From Oscillospiraceae bacterium (GTDB lineage: Bacteria > Bacillota_A > Clostridia > Oscillospirales > Oscillospiraceae), in assembly GCA_017455225.1 (NCBI GenBank), contig JAFTBL010000147.1:1-8470 (forward strand): 8,470 bases of DNA, read 5' to 3'. Positions 1 to 6,383 of this stretch are shown piece by piece. Each line of letters begins with the position of its first letter. Within the stretch, counting starts at the first letter, position 1. The notes under the pieces are model-generated. The model saw only the letters and a program-made list of their open reading frames with translations. It was not told the DNA's origin and did no database searches. A program made the position numbers and the translations under genes.

Positions 1-757
1 CAACACGGTGTGCATTTCCTCGCAGGTGGGCTGCCGGATGGGCTGTGCTTTCTGTGCCTCCACCGTGGCGGGCAAGGTGCGGGATCTGACGCCGGCGGAA
101 ATGCTGGATCAGGTGCTGTTCACCCAGCTGGACAGCGGGGAGGAGATATCCAACATCGTGCTGATGGGCATCGGCGAGCCGCTGGACAACCTTGCCAACG
201 TCCTGCGGTTTCTGGAGCTCGTCAACGAGCCGGAGGGGCTGAACATCGGCATGCGCCACGTGAGCCTTTCCACCTGTGGCATCGTGCCGAAGATCCTGGA
301 GCTGGCGCAGCTGCGGCTGCAGCTGACGCTGTCCGTGTCGCTCCATGCGCCGGACGGAGAGACCCGCTCCCGCATCATGCCGGTGAACAACGCATACCCG
401 GTGGAGGAGCTGTTTGACGCCTGTCACCGCTATTTTGCCGTGACGGGGCGCCGTATTTCCTTTGAATACGCCATGATCGACGGCGTGAACGACCACGACT
501 GGCAGGCGGATCTGATCGCCCGGCGGCTGCACGGCATGCCGGGGCACGTGAATCTAATCCCGCTGAACAATGTGGTGGAAAGCCCGTTCCGCCCCAGCAG
601 GCGGATCGCCGCGTTTCAAAAAAGACTGGAATCCCACGGCCTGACCGCCACCGTGCGGCGCAGCCTGGGCGGCGATATCGACGCGTCCTGCGGCCAGCTG
701 CGCCGCAAGACGATGGAAGAGAGGAGCGAATTCCATGAGGGAATGGGGGATCACTGA
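1..757 (+). CDS. rlmN: RlmN, dual-specificity 23S rRNA/tRNA adenine-C2 methyltransferase (3' part)
   Basis: This is the C-terminal two thirds of a radical-SAM RNA methylase that makes 2-methyladenosine in 23S rRNA (A2503) and in some tRNAs. The reading frame is open from base 2, so the true start lies upstream; the GTG at 8 is an internal valine. Seen directly: VCISSQVGCRMGCAFC, in which the last three cysteines (CxxxCxxC) bind the 4Fe-4S cluster and the first aligns with E. coli Cys118. Near the end, DIDASCGQL carries the partner cysteine (E. coli Cys355) that holds the methyl intermediate. MGIGEPLDN and LSTCGIVP are further family motifs. About 252 residues are visible, against roughly 360-380 in whole homologues. 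The end overlaps prpC by 23 nt. In B. subtilis the equivalent gene (yloN) also precedes prpC-prkC, which supports the call. Confidence 0.96.
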   Translation, partial: NTVCISSQVGCRMGCAFCASTVAGKVRDLTPAEMLDQVLFTQLDSGEEISNIVLMGIGEPLDNLANVLRFLELVNEPEGLNIGMRHVSLSTCGIVPKILELAQLRLQLTLSVSLHAPDGETRSRIMPVNNAYPVEELFDACHRYFAVTGRRISFEYAMIDGVNDHDWQADLIARRLHGMPGHVNLIPLNNVVESPFRPSRRIAAFQKRLESHGLTATVRRSLGGDIDASCGQLRRKTMEERSEFHEGMGDH

Positions 758-1466
758 TACCGGCCTTGTCAGGACGGAGAATCAGGATGCCTATGCCATC
801 CGGCATCTGGATGGCTGTACGCTGGCGGTGGTCTGCGACGGCATGGGCGGCGTCAGCGGTGGACAGATCGCCAGCCGCGTGGCGGTGGACTCGTTCTGCC
901 GGCAGATCGAAGCGAACTGGAAGCCGGATATGCCGCAAAACCAGCTGGAGCAAATGCTGGCCTATTCTGTTTCCGCCGTCAACGACGACATCCGGGCGGA
1001 GGCGAAAAACCATCCGGGCTGCGAACGGATGGGTACTACACTGGTGGCAGCGCTGGTCTGCGGCGATACGCTGCAGGTGCTCAACGTGGGCGACAGCCGG
1101 GCCTACCACGTGTCGACCGCCGGCATCGAGCAGATCAGCCACGATCACTCCGTGGTGGAGAACATGGTGGAAAAGGGCGAGCTGACGCCGCAGGAGGCGC
1201 GGCGCCACCCCAACCGCAACCTGATCACACGCGCTCTGGGGCCGGAGGAGCAGGTGCGGGCGGATCATTTCAGTGTTTCATGGAGCGAGGGCGAGTTCCT
1301 GCTTTTGTGCTCGGACGGTCTTGTGAACACGGTGTCCGATCAGGAGCTGCTGTTCGAGATCATCCACGGCGGCGAGCCGGACGACTGTCTGCAGCGGCTT
1401 TTGGCGCTGGCCATACGGCGCGGTGCGCCGGACAACGTGACGGCTGTGCTGCTGATGCACGCGTAA
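735..1466 (+). CDS. prpC: PrpC, PP2C-family Ser/Thr protein phosphatase
   Basis: This is a cytoplasmic metal-dependent phosphatase that reverses phosphorylation by the PrkC kinase encoded next. Its 243 residues match the family's usual length. PP2C motifs occur in order: TDTGLVRTENQDA (Asp18), VVCDGMGG (Asp35), GTTLVAAL, NVGDSRAY (residues 118-124), HPNRNLITRALG, LLCSDGL (Asp194) and DNVTA (Asp233). Asp18, Asp35, Asp194 and Asp233 are the expected Mn/Mg ligands, so the enzyme looks intact. The ATG at 735 is preceded by GAGGAG at 721-726 with 8 nt spacing, and lies inside the end of rlmN, so the two are probably translationally coupled. The phosphatase-kinase gene pair is conserved across Firmicutes. 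Confidence 0.96.
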   Translation: MREWGITDTGLVRTENQDAYAIRHLDGCTLAVVCDGMGGVSGGQIASRVAVDSFCRQIEANWKPDMPQNQLEQMLAYSVSAVNDDIRAEAKNHPGCERMGTTLVAALVCGDTLQVLNVGDSRAYHVSTAGIEQISHDHSVVENMVEKGELTPQEARRHPNRNLITRALGPEEQVRADHFSVSWSEGEFLLLCSDGLVNTVSDQELLFEIIHGGEPDDCLQRLLALAIRRGAPDNVTAVLLMHA

Positions 1467-1470
1467 GAGA

Positions 1471-1478
1471 AAGGAAGG
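1471..1478 (+). promoter_or_regulatory. Ribosome binding site of prkC
   Basis: AAGGAAGG lies 6 nt before the ATG at 1485. This spacing favours ATG 1485 over the TTG at 1479, which would directly abut the site. Confidence 0.75.
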
Positions 1479-1484
1479 TTGAAG

Positions 1485-3485
1485 ATGGATCAATTTATCG
1501 GCAAAATGCTGGATAACAGATATGAGCTGCTGGAGCTGATCGGACGGGGCGGCATGGCCAACGTGTACAAGGCAAAGTGTCACCGCCTCAACCGTCTGGT
1601 GGCAGTGAAGATTCTCAAGAGCGATCTGGCGGAGAACGCGGAGTTCCGCCGCCGCTTTCGGGATGAGTCGCTGGCCGTGGCCCAGCTGTCCCACGCCAAC
1701 ATCGTGTCCGTGTACGACGTGTCCAAGAGCGACGAGCTGGACTATATCGTGATGGAGCTGATCGACGGCATCACCCTCAAGCAGTATATGGAGCGGCGGG
1801 GCAAGATGGACTGGCGGGAATCTTTGCATTTCATCACCCAGATCATGCGCGGCCTTTCTCACGCACACAGCCGGGGCATCATCCACCGGGACATCAAGCC
1901 GCAGAACATCATGGTGCTGCGCGACGGCAGCGTCAAGGTGGCTGACTTCGGCATTGCCTGCCTTGCCGGCGCAGGGCAGACGCTGACGCAGGAGGCGCTG
2001 GGCAGCGTGCACTACATTTCCCCGGAGCAGGCGCGGGGCGACCGCACCGATGAGCGCAGCGACATCTATTCCGCCGGCGTGGTGCTGTACGAAATGCTGA
2101 CCGGCCGCCTGCCCTTTGAGGGCGACAGCGCCGTGTCTGTGGCAATCCAGCATCTGAGCGCCATTCCTCTGGCGCCCCGGGAGATCAACCCCGAGATCCC
2201 GGAGGGGCTGGAGCTGATCACCATGAAGGCCATGAACGCCGACCCGGACAAACGGTACGCCTCGGCCGACGCCATGCTGGAGGATCTGGAACGGTTCCGC
2301 AAGGATCCCAACACGGACATGGAGTATATCCGCGCCGAGCTGAATGAGCCGGTCGTGGATGAGCCCACCGAGCCCATCCCGTCCCACCGGCCGTCGGCCC
2401 ACATGCAGAAAAATGAAAAAGCGGGGTTGAAGAACATGACGCAGCAGGACAAAAAGAGAATGGCGATCATCCTCGGCGGCTTTGCCGCCGCGCTGGTCGT
2501 GATCTTCGTGCTGTTCAAGATCATCCTCGGCGGCATGGGCGGCGATACGGAGAGATCCGACTCCTACGAGGTGCCCAACGTGGTGGGCTATACCATTGAG
2601 CAGGCCATGAATCTGCCGGGCGTGAAGGACGTGTTCACCATCGAGCAGGTCGGCACCAGGATCAACAGCAAATATAAGCCCGGCCAGATCGTGGAGCAGG
2701 ATCCCTCCGCCGGGCGCACCAGAAAGAGCAATCTGGTCATCAGCGTGTTCATCTGCGCTGAGGAGGAAACGGCATCCATGCCTACGCTTGCCTCCATGGG
2801 GCTGCAGGAGGCCAAGGTGCAGCTGACCAACCTGAACATGGATCTGGACGTCAAGGTGGTGGAGGAATACAGCGACACGGTGGCGCAGGGTCTGGTCATC
2901 GGCACCAGCCCCACTGCCGGCAGCCAGCTCAAGCGGGGCGACAGCGTGTCCGTGCGCATCAGCAAGGGCAAGGAGCTCAAGCCCGTCACGGTGATCGACT
3001 TCACCAACCAGTCGCTGGAGATCGCTCAAAAACAAGCGGAGCAGCTGGGGCTGAAGGTGGATGTGGCTTATGATAATTCGGTACCTGCCGACAGCAGCAA
3101 AACCGTCCTCGAGCAGAGCTTGCGCGTCGGTGACACCGTGAGTGAAGGCACGACCGTGGTATTCACCGTCGGCGGCGGAGCCAAGACGATCGAAGTCCGC
3201 AATTATTATGGATGGACAAGCAAAGCGGCTGAAGATGATATCAAAAATTCCGGTTTGTACGTTTCTGTTGAAGAGGTGGAGTCGTCCGATTCCGCACCCG
3301 GGACGGTGATCGGGCAAAGCATTGAACCCGGTGAAGCGGTCGTGGAAGGAAGTCAGATTACGATTCGAGTGGCGAAAGCGCCAGCCAATCCCGATAATCC
3401 CGGCGGTGACAACCCCGGCGGCGGCGACCAGCCGGGCGGAGGCGAGAGCGGCGGGGAGACCGGCGGGGAAGGCGGTCAGGGTTGA
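1485..3485 (+). CDS. prkC: PrkC, membrane Ser/Thr kinase with extracellular PASTA repeats
   Basis: This is a eukaryotic-like kinase that senses cell-wall muropeptides or lipid II outside the cell and phosphorylates cytoplasmic targets; family members act in cell-wall homeostasis and spore germination. It has 666 residues from ATG 1485. The kinase domain is at about 13-275, with glycine loop [10 protein letters not shown] (19-28), VAVK catalytic Lys42, HRDIKPQN (Asp136 in HRD) and DFG (Asp154). The activation loop has two threonines, 166 and 168, before GSVHYISPE. One transmembrane helix spans about 326-348 (starting [12 protein letters not shown]). Four PASTA repeats follow at about 361-427, 431-497, 499-566 and 567-633; the fourth is divergent. 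A Gly/Pro/Asp-rich tail ends the protein. The kinase is intact by motif. The last four bases overlap rsgA. DNA coding for the fourth repeat looks more A+T-rich than its surroundings. Confidence 0.96.
   Translation: MDQFIGKMLDNRYELLELIGRGGMANVYKAKCHRLNRLVAVKILKSDLAENAEFRRRFRDESLAVAQLSHANIVSVYDVSKSDELDYIVMELIDGITLKQYMERRGKMDWRESLHFITQIMRGLSHAHSRGIIHRDIKPQNIMVLRDGSVKVADFGIACLAGAGQTLTQEALGSVHYISPEQARGDRTDERSDIYSAGVVLYEMLTGRLPFEGDSAVSVAIQHLSAIPLAPREINPEIPEGLELITMKAMNADPDKRYASADAMLEDLERFRKDPNTDMEYIRAELNEPVVDEPTEPIPSHRPSAHMQKNEKAGLKNMTQQDKKRMAIILGGFAAALVVIFVLFKIILGGMGGDTERSDSYEVPNVVGYTIEQAMNLPGVKDVFTIEQVGTRINSKYKPGQIVEQDPSAGRTRKSNLVISVFICAEEETASMPTLASMGLQEAKVQLTNLNMDLDVKVVEEYSDTVAQGLVIGTSPTAGSQLKRGDSVSVRISKGKELKPVTVIDFTNQSLEIAQKQAEQLGLKVDVAYDNSVPADSSKTVLEQSLRVGDTVSEGTTVVFTVGGGAKTIEVRNYYGWTSKAAEDDIKNSGLYVSVEEVESSDSAPGTVIGQSIEPGEAVVEGSQITIRVAKAPANPDNPGGDNPGGGDQPGGGESGGETGGEGGQG
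3387..3482 (+). repeat. Low-complexity Gly/Pro/Asp-rich tail of PrkC
   Basis: Residues 635-666 of PrkC consist almost only of G, P, D, N, E, Q and S, with repeats of the form [13 protein letters not shown] and ETGG. It follows the last PASTA repeat and should lie outside the membrane as a flexible extension. The DNA is built from near-repeated CCCGGCGG-like units, which could change in copy number by slippage. Its role is unknown. Confidence 0.7.
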
Positions 3486-4357
3486 CCCGCGGCCGCATCG
3501 AAAAGGCCCTCAGCGGCTTCTATTACGTCAACACCGGCTCAGACACGGTGTCCTGCCGCGCCAGAGGGAAATTCCGCAGGGAGGGACTGCATCCGCTGGT
3601 AGGCGACTGGGTGGAGATCACGGAGACGGGCGGCGAAGGGCGGATCGACGCGGTGCTGCCCCGGCGCAACGAGTTCGCCCGCCCCAGTGCCGCCAACGTG
3701 GAGCTGTTGGTGATGATCGCCTCGGCGGCCGTTCCGGTCACCGATCCCTATCTGATCGACCGCATGGCCGCCATCGCCGCGCTGAAGCGGTGCCCCGTGC
3801 TGCTGGTGCTGAACAAGTGCGATCTTGACAGCGCGGAGGAGCTGTTCGTGCTGTACCGCGCCTCCGCCATCCCGGTGCTGCGTGTCAGCGCCGAGACGGG
3901 GGAGGGACTGGACGCTTTGCGATCCGCCATCGCCGGAAAGCTGTGCGTGTTCACGGGCAACTCCGGCGTAGGCAAATCCAGCGTGCTCAACGCGCTCTCG
4001 CCGCAGCTCGACCTGCCGGTGGGCGAGGTAAGCCAGGCGCTGGGCCGGGGCAAACACACCACGCGCCACGTGGCGCTCTATTCCTTGGGAAACGGCACCT
4101 GCGTGATCGACACGCCCGGCTTTTCCTCACTGGAAACAGAGGAGCTGGATCTGGAGCTGAAGGTGCACCTGCCGGAGACCTTCCCGGAGTTTGCTCCCTA
4201 TCTGGGGCAATGCCGTTTTACCGGCTGCGCCCACGTGAAGGAAAAGGGCTGCGCCGTGCTGCAGGCCGTGAAGGATGGCAAGATCCCGGCCTCCCGCCAC
4301 AAAAGCTACGTACGGCTTTATCAGGAGCTGAAGGATAAGGAGAGCTGGAACACGTAA
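3482..4357 (+). CDS. rsgA: RsgA (CpgA/YloQ), ribosome small-subunit-dependent GTPase
   Basis: This circularly permuted GTPase helps late maturation of the 30S ribosomal subunit; in Bacillus it has also been linked to cell-shape and wall phenotypes. It has 291 residues. An N-terminal OB-fold (about 1-65) is followed by GTPase motifs in permuted order: G4 NKCD (111-114), G1 GNSGVGKSS (159-167) and G3 DTPGF (210-214). The C-terminal zinc site is Cys244, Cys249, His251 and Cys257. The start is a TTG at 3482 overlapping the prkC stop (TTGA). The resulting N-terminus, [16 protein letters not shown], aligns with the B. subtilis N-terminus (GKIIKALSGFYYV), which supports the TTG over any later start. 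The overlap implies coupling to prkC translation. Confidence 0.96.
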   Translation: MTRGRIEKALSGFYYVNTGSDTVSCRARGKFRREGLHPLVGDWVEITETGGEGRIDAVLPRRNEFARPSAANVELLVMIASAAVPVTDPYLIDRMAAIAALKRCPVLLVLNKCDLDSAEELFVLYRASAIPVLRVSAETGEGLDALRSAIAGKLCVFTGNSGVGKSSVLNALSPQLDLPVGEVSQALGRGKHTTRHVALYSLGNGTCVIDTPGFSSLETEELDLELKVHLPETFPEFAPYLGQCRFTGCAHVKEKGCAVLQAVKDGKIPASRHKSYVRLYQELKDKESWNT

Positions 4358-4367
4358 TTGCTTCACA

Positions 4368-4396
4368 AAAAGCGCCTCCCGGCGGGAGGCGCTTTT
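4368..4396 (+). terminator. Rho-independent terminator after rsgA
   Basis: A perfect 13-bp inverted repeat, AAAAGCGCCTCCC and GGGAGGCGCTTTT, encloses the 3-nt loop GGC. It begins 10 nt after the rsgA stop, and the T-run continues into ATATTT. The A-run on the left arm means it could also terminate minus-strand transcription. It closes the rlmN-prpC-prkC-rsgA operon, so the downstream genes need their own promoter. Confidence 0.93.
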
Positions 4397-4439
4397 ATAT
4401 TTGAATGTGTGTCCCGCTGTGTCGCCTGGCGGGCAAAAG

Positions 4440-4448
4440 CATATAATA
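4440..4448 (+). promoter_or_regulatory. Candidate -10 element for the small ORF-spoVM unit
   Basis: CATATAATA fits the mother-cell sigma factor -10 pattern (CATANNNTA for SigmaK; 6 of 7 fixed positions of SigmaE CATACANT). It also contains TATAAT, the vegetative consensus. No convincing -35 of any class was found 13-18 nt upstream. A promoter is expected here because a strong terminator lies just upstream. The start site would fall about 14 nt before the ATG, a very short leader, so the call is tentative. Confidence 0.4.
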
Positions 4449-4467
4449 GAGTAGAGGAGGGTCGGTC

Positions 4468-4626
4468 ATGAAGGGATATTTCGGTTTGCGATCACTGGGC
4501 GCCTGTGCGCTGTGTCTGGGCGCCGGGATCCTTGCCGCCGCCCTGTTTCCCACCGGATTTCTGCTGTTTCTGGTGTCGTTCATCCTCATTGCGTTCGGTG
4601 TCGTTTGCTTTTGTAACGGGAGGTAG
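4468..4626 (+). CDS. Small two-helix membrane protein, uncharacterised, next to spoVM
   Basis: This is a 52-residue ORF that I do not recognise. It has a strong ribosome binding site (GAGGAGG at 4454-4460, 7 nt before the ATG). After a short basic N-terminus (MKGYFGLR), two hydrophobic stretches, about 10-27 and 31-49, are separated by Pro-Thr-Gly (28-30). This predicts a tight helical hairpin in the membrane. Four cysteines occur as a CxxC pair (13, 16) and a CxC pair (47, 49), and it ends NGR. Its stop is 2 nt before the spoVM ATG, and the spoVM ribosome binding site lies inside its last codons, so the two are probably co-transcribed and translationally coupled. A sporulation role is inferred from position only. 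Coding status is supported by the binding site, spacing and hydrophobic pattern, but there is no known homologue I can name. Confidence 0.7.
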   Translation: MKGYFGLRSLGACALCLGAGILAAALFPTGFLLFLVSFILIAFGVVCFCNGR

Positions 4627-4628
4627 CC

Positions 4629-4703
4629 ATGAAGATCGTCGTATGGAAATCACCAAGGCTGTTGAGCGCCCTGCTGCGCAGGATCTTTAAGGTACAGGAA
4701 TAA
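4629..4703 (+). CDS. spoVM: SpoVM, spore coat/cortex morphogenesis micropeptide
   Basis: This is a 24-residue ORF matching SpoVM, the amphipathic-helix peptide that marks the curved forespore membrane and anchors SpoIVA, the base of the spore coat. It starts MKIVVWKSPRLLSALL. Aligned without gaps to B. subtilis SpoVM (26 residues; from memory), it shares Met1, Lys2, Lys7, Pro9, Leu12 and Arg17. The conserved Pro9 follows a short flexible start, and the rest forms a basic amphipathic helix (Arg10, Arg17, Arg18, Lys21). GGGAGGT (4618-4624) provides the ribosome binding site 4 nt upstream. Synteny agrees: in B. subtilis spoVM lies just downstream of prpC-prkC-rsgA-rpe-thiN. Here rpe and thiN are absent and a small membrane-protein gene sits before it. 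The gene is so short that automated annotation could miss it. Confidence 0.87.
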   Translation: MKIVVWKSPRLLSALLRRIFKVQE

Positions 4704-4726
4704 TCGGTGTGCCGCCCTCATATTCT
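4698..4726 (+). promoter_or_regulatory. Candidate SigmaE promoter for sipL
   Basis: GAATAAT (4698-4704) and CATATTCT (4719-4726) are separated by exactly 14 nt. Against the B. subtilis SigmaE consensus (KMATATT, N14, CATACANT) the -35 matches 6 of 7 and the -10 matches 5 of 7 fixed positions. The -35 overlaps the end of spoVM. The expected start site, about 4732-4735, falls in the loop of the hairpin at 4713-4756. Orthologous sipL in C. difficile is SigmaE-controlled. The match is by eye only. Confidence 0.5.
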
Positions 4727-4756
4727 TCCTATGAAATACGGGAGAATGTGAGGGCG
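4713..4756 (+). promoter_or_regulatory. Hairpin sequestering the sipL ribosome binding site
   Basis: Arms 4713-4729 and 4740-4756 pair over 17 bp with two G-U wobbles (4721/4748 and 4727/4742) and a 10-nt loop. The only plausible sipL ribosome binding site, GAGGG at 4750-4754 (7 nt before the ATG), lies in the right arm and pairs with CCCTC at 4715-4719. No T-run follows, so it is not a typical terminator. On a read-through transcript it should block sipL translation. Confidence 0.7.
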
Positions 4757-4761
4757 TAACC

Positions 4762-6243
4762 ATGGAACTGAAATTTGAAGAGATCACCGGCTATGAGCCG
4801 ACCGGCGAACTGATCGTCACCAAAGAGGAGAGCCTTGAAACCGCCATTCCGGAGTATTGCCCGGATCTGACGCGGATCGTGGACTCTGTGGGGCAGATCC
4901 GCATCCGGGAAAAGGGACAGCGGGACGGCGTGATCTCGCTGGGCGGCTCTGTCCGGGTAGTGGTGCTGTACACCTCGGAGGAGAGCGCCGGACTGCGCTC
5001 ACTGGCGCTTTCGGTGCCCTTTTCCTGCTCGGTGGAGGATCCGCGGGAGCTGACCCATCTGTGCGCCGACGGCCGCCTGATGCTGCTGGAGGTCAAGATG
5101 CTGGGCGCCCGGAAGCTGTACGTGCGGGTGCTGCCGGAATTTCGCGTCCGCGGTTACCGCCGTGTGGTGCGGCGTATCTGCACCGGCGCTGAAGAGAACA
5201 CCGGCGTGCAGATCCGCCGGGGCAGCAGTGAGCTGACCACGCTGAACGCCGTGTGGGAACGGGAATTTCCCTTTGCCCAGGAGCTGCCGCCCCAGAGCGC
5301 TCAGGCTGCGCCGGAGGATCTGCTGCTGGATCAGGCATACCTGCGGCTGAACGACGTGCAGTGCTTCGGCTCAAAGCTGGTGGTCAAGGGTGAGGCCGTG
5401 CTGTCGCTTTTGTATCGGGCGCAGGGACAGACGCTCTGTGCCAGAACGGAAACGCTTCCGTTCTCCCAGATCCTGGAGGTGGAGGACGTGCTTGAGGACG
5501 CCGTATTTGACGGTGAGGCGGCGGTGACGGAGCAGGAAATCCATCCCGTGCGCACCGAGGACGGCACCGGCTTCAGCGTGACCATGCGCCTTGCGCTGAC
5601 CGTGCGCGCTTACGAAAAGAAAACGGTGGACTACGCGGAGGATCTGTACAGCACGCAGATCGACGTAACAGCAGAGCGGCAGCTGCTGACGCTTCCCTCC
5701 GCCGCGCCGGATCAGACCCTGCGCTGTGAGGCCCGGGAACAGCTGGAGGGCGGCTCCTTCTATTATCTTACCGACACGGATCTCTCCGCGCCGGAGCTTC
5801 GCAGCGACGGCGGGCGGGGCACTGTGTCCGCCGACGTGCGCATGCGGGTGTTGTATCTGGACGAGGCGGGCACGCCGGTCACTGCCGAACGCTCCGCACA
5901 GCTGACGGCCGACCTGCGCAGCAGCGCCGCGGCCGCCAGAGTGTTTGCCGAGCCCGCCGCCATACAGCGCAGCGGCAGCGGCTGTCAACTGCTGCTGCCG
6001 GTGCAGTTCCGGCTGCAAAGCGGCGGCGGCGTGGAGATCACGGCGGTGACCGGGCTGCAGGAGCACGGCGAGATCGACCGCTCGCAGCTGCCGTCTCTGA
6101 CGCTGCGCCGGATGGAGGAGGGGGAGACCCTGTGGGAGCTTGCCAAACGCTGCCACACGGAGGAGGCGGCGATCCGGGAGGCCAACGGGATCGACGCTCC
6201 CACCGCTTCGTCCGGGATGCTGCTGATCCCCAAGGGCAGGTGA
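4762..6243 (+). CDS. sipL: SipL-like spore coat morphogenetic protein (SPOCS/DUF3794 repeats plus LysM)
   Basis: This is a 493-residue protein with the architecture of C. difficile SipL (about 520 residues), which binds SpoIVA and is needed to localise the spore coat around the forespore. The N-terminal stretch, residues about 15-110, has the DUF3794/SPOCS signature (IPEYCPDLTRIVDSVGQIRI, then GGSVRVVVLYTSE and PFSC). A second copy lies at about 175-280 (KLVVKGEAVLSLLYRAQG, LPFSQILEVEDV). A third, weaker one lies at about 330-430 (VSADVRMRVLYLDEAGT). Residues about 447-491 form a LysM domain (EGETLWELAKRCHTEEAAIREANG...LLIPKG); in SipL this domain contacts SpoIVA. No signal peptide or membrane helix is seen, consistent with a mother-cell cytosolic coat protein. 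The adjacent spoVM gene acts in the same assembly. Other clostridial DUF3794-LysM proteins exist, so strict orthology is probable but unproven. Confidence 0.87.
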   Translation: MELKFEEITGYEPTGELIVTKEESLETAIPEYCPDLTRIVDSVGQIRIREKGQRDGVISLGGSVRVVVLYTSEESAGLRSLALSVPFSCSVEDPRELTHLCADGRLMLLEVKMLGARKLYVRVLPEFRVRGYRRVVRRICTGAEENTGVQIRRGSSELTTLNAVWEREFPFAQELPPQSAQAAPEDLLLDQAYLRLNDVQCFGSKLVVKGEAVLSLLYRAQGQTLCARTETLPFSQILEVEDVLEDAVFDGEAAVTEQEIHPVRTEDGTGFSVTMRLALTVRAYEKKTVDYAEDLYSTQIDVTAERQLLTLPSAAPDQTLRCEAREQLEGGSFYYLTDTDLSAPELRSDGGRGTVSADVRMRVLYLDEAGTPVTAERSAQLTADLRSSAAAARVFAEPAAIQRSGSGCQLLLPVQFRLQSGGGVEITAVTGLQEHGEIDRSQLPSLTLRRMEEGETLWELAKRCHTEEAAIREANGIDAPTASSGMLLIPKGR

Positions 6244-6254
6244 ACGATCAAACA

Positions 6255-6297
6255 CGAGGGTGGAGTGCCGTTGATCGGCGTTCCACCCTCGCTTTTT
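6255..6297 (+). terminator. Rho-independent terminator after sipL
   Basis: CGAGGGTGGA (6255-6264) pairs perfectly with TCCACCCTCG (6282-6291). The stem continues inward through 6265-6270 and 6276-6281 with two G-U wobbles, to a 5-nt loop, TTGAT. CTTTTTG follows. It begins 11 nt after the sipL stop and separates the sporulation unit from the transporter operon. Confidence 0.92.
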
Positions 6298-6354
6298 GTG
6301 CGATATATACAAAATACTTTTCAAATTTTTTACACGTTTCTCGCATTTCGCTTC

Positions 6355-6383
6355 TTTACATTATCACGCTAAAGTGATAACAT
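6355..6383 (+). promoter_or_regulatory. Candidate vegetative promoter of the amino acid transporter operon
   Basis: TTTACA (6355-6360) and TAACAT (6378-6383) are spaced by 17 nt, giving a SigmaA-type promoter with a good -35 (5 of 6) and a moderate -10 (4 of 6). It is preceded by a markedly A+T-rich stretch at about 6300-6335, in contrast to the G+C-rich genes around it, which could act as an UP element. The predicted leader to the ATG at 6434 is about 44 nt. No riboswitch fold was recognised in the rest of 6298-6433. Confidence 0.6.
6361..6380. promoter_or_regulatory. Perfect inverted repeat in the promoter spacer, probable operator
   Basis: TTATCAC (6361-6367) and GTGATAA (6374-6380) form a perfect 7-bp dyad around a 6-nt spacer, GCTAAA. 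It fills the gap between the candidate -35 and -10, where a bound dimeric regulator would block RNA polymerase. The regulator is unknown; no regulator gene lies in the window. Confidence 0.6.

Noticed and set aside
8..10. GTG as the start of rlmN
   Set aside because: The frame is open to the window edge, and this codon is the Val just before the conserved cysteine (Cys118 in E. coli RlmN).
375..1268. Minus-strand 297-codon frame opposite rlmN and prpC
   Set aside because: It is a shadow of two well-supported plus-strand genes; Arg/Pro/Ala-rich with no motif.
1278..3317. A 679-codon open frame on the minus strand across prkC
   Set aside because: It is antisense to an intact kinase gene. Its protein is His/Leu/Asp/Val-rich low-information sequence, as expected from the complement of G+C-biased codons, and it has no recognisable domain.
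4505..4690. A 61-codon plus-strand frame overlapping the small membrane ORF and spoVM
   Set aside because: It is out of frame with both, has no ribosome binding site and has a Ser/Pro/Arg-rich, uninformative product. The 52- and 24-residue frames have strong binding sites and sensible proteins.
4713..4756. Hairpin before sipL as a rho-independent terminator of spoVM
   Set aside because: No T-run follows the right arm; the next bases are TAACCATGG and run into the sipL start.
5371..6324. Minus-strand 317-codon frame opposite sipL
   Set aside because: It is the complement of codon-biased sipL, crosses the sipL terminator and has no domain.
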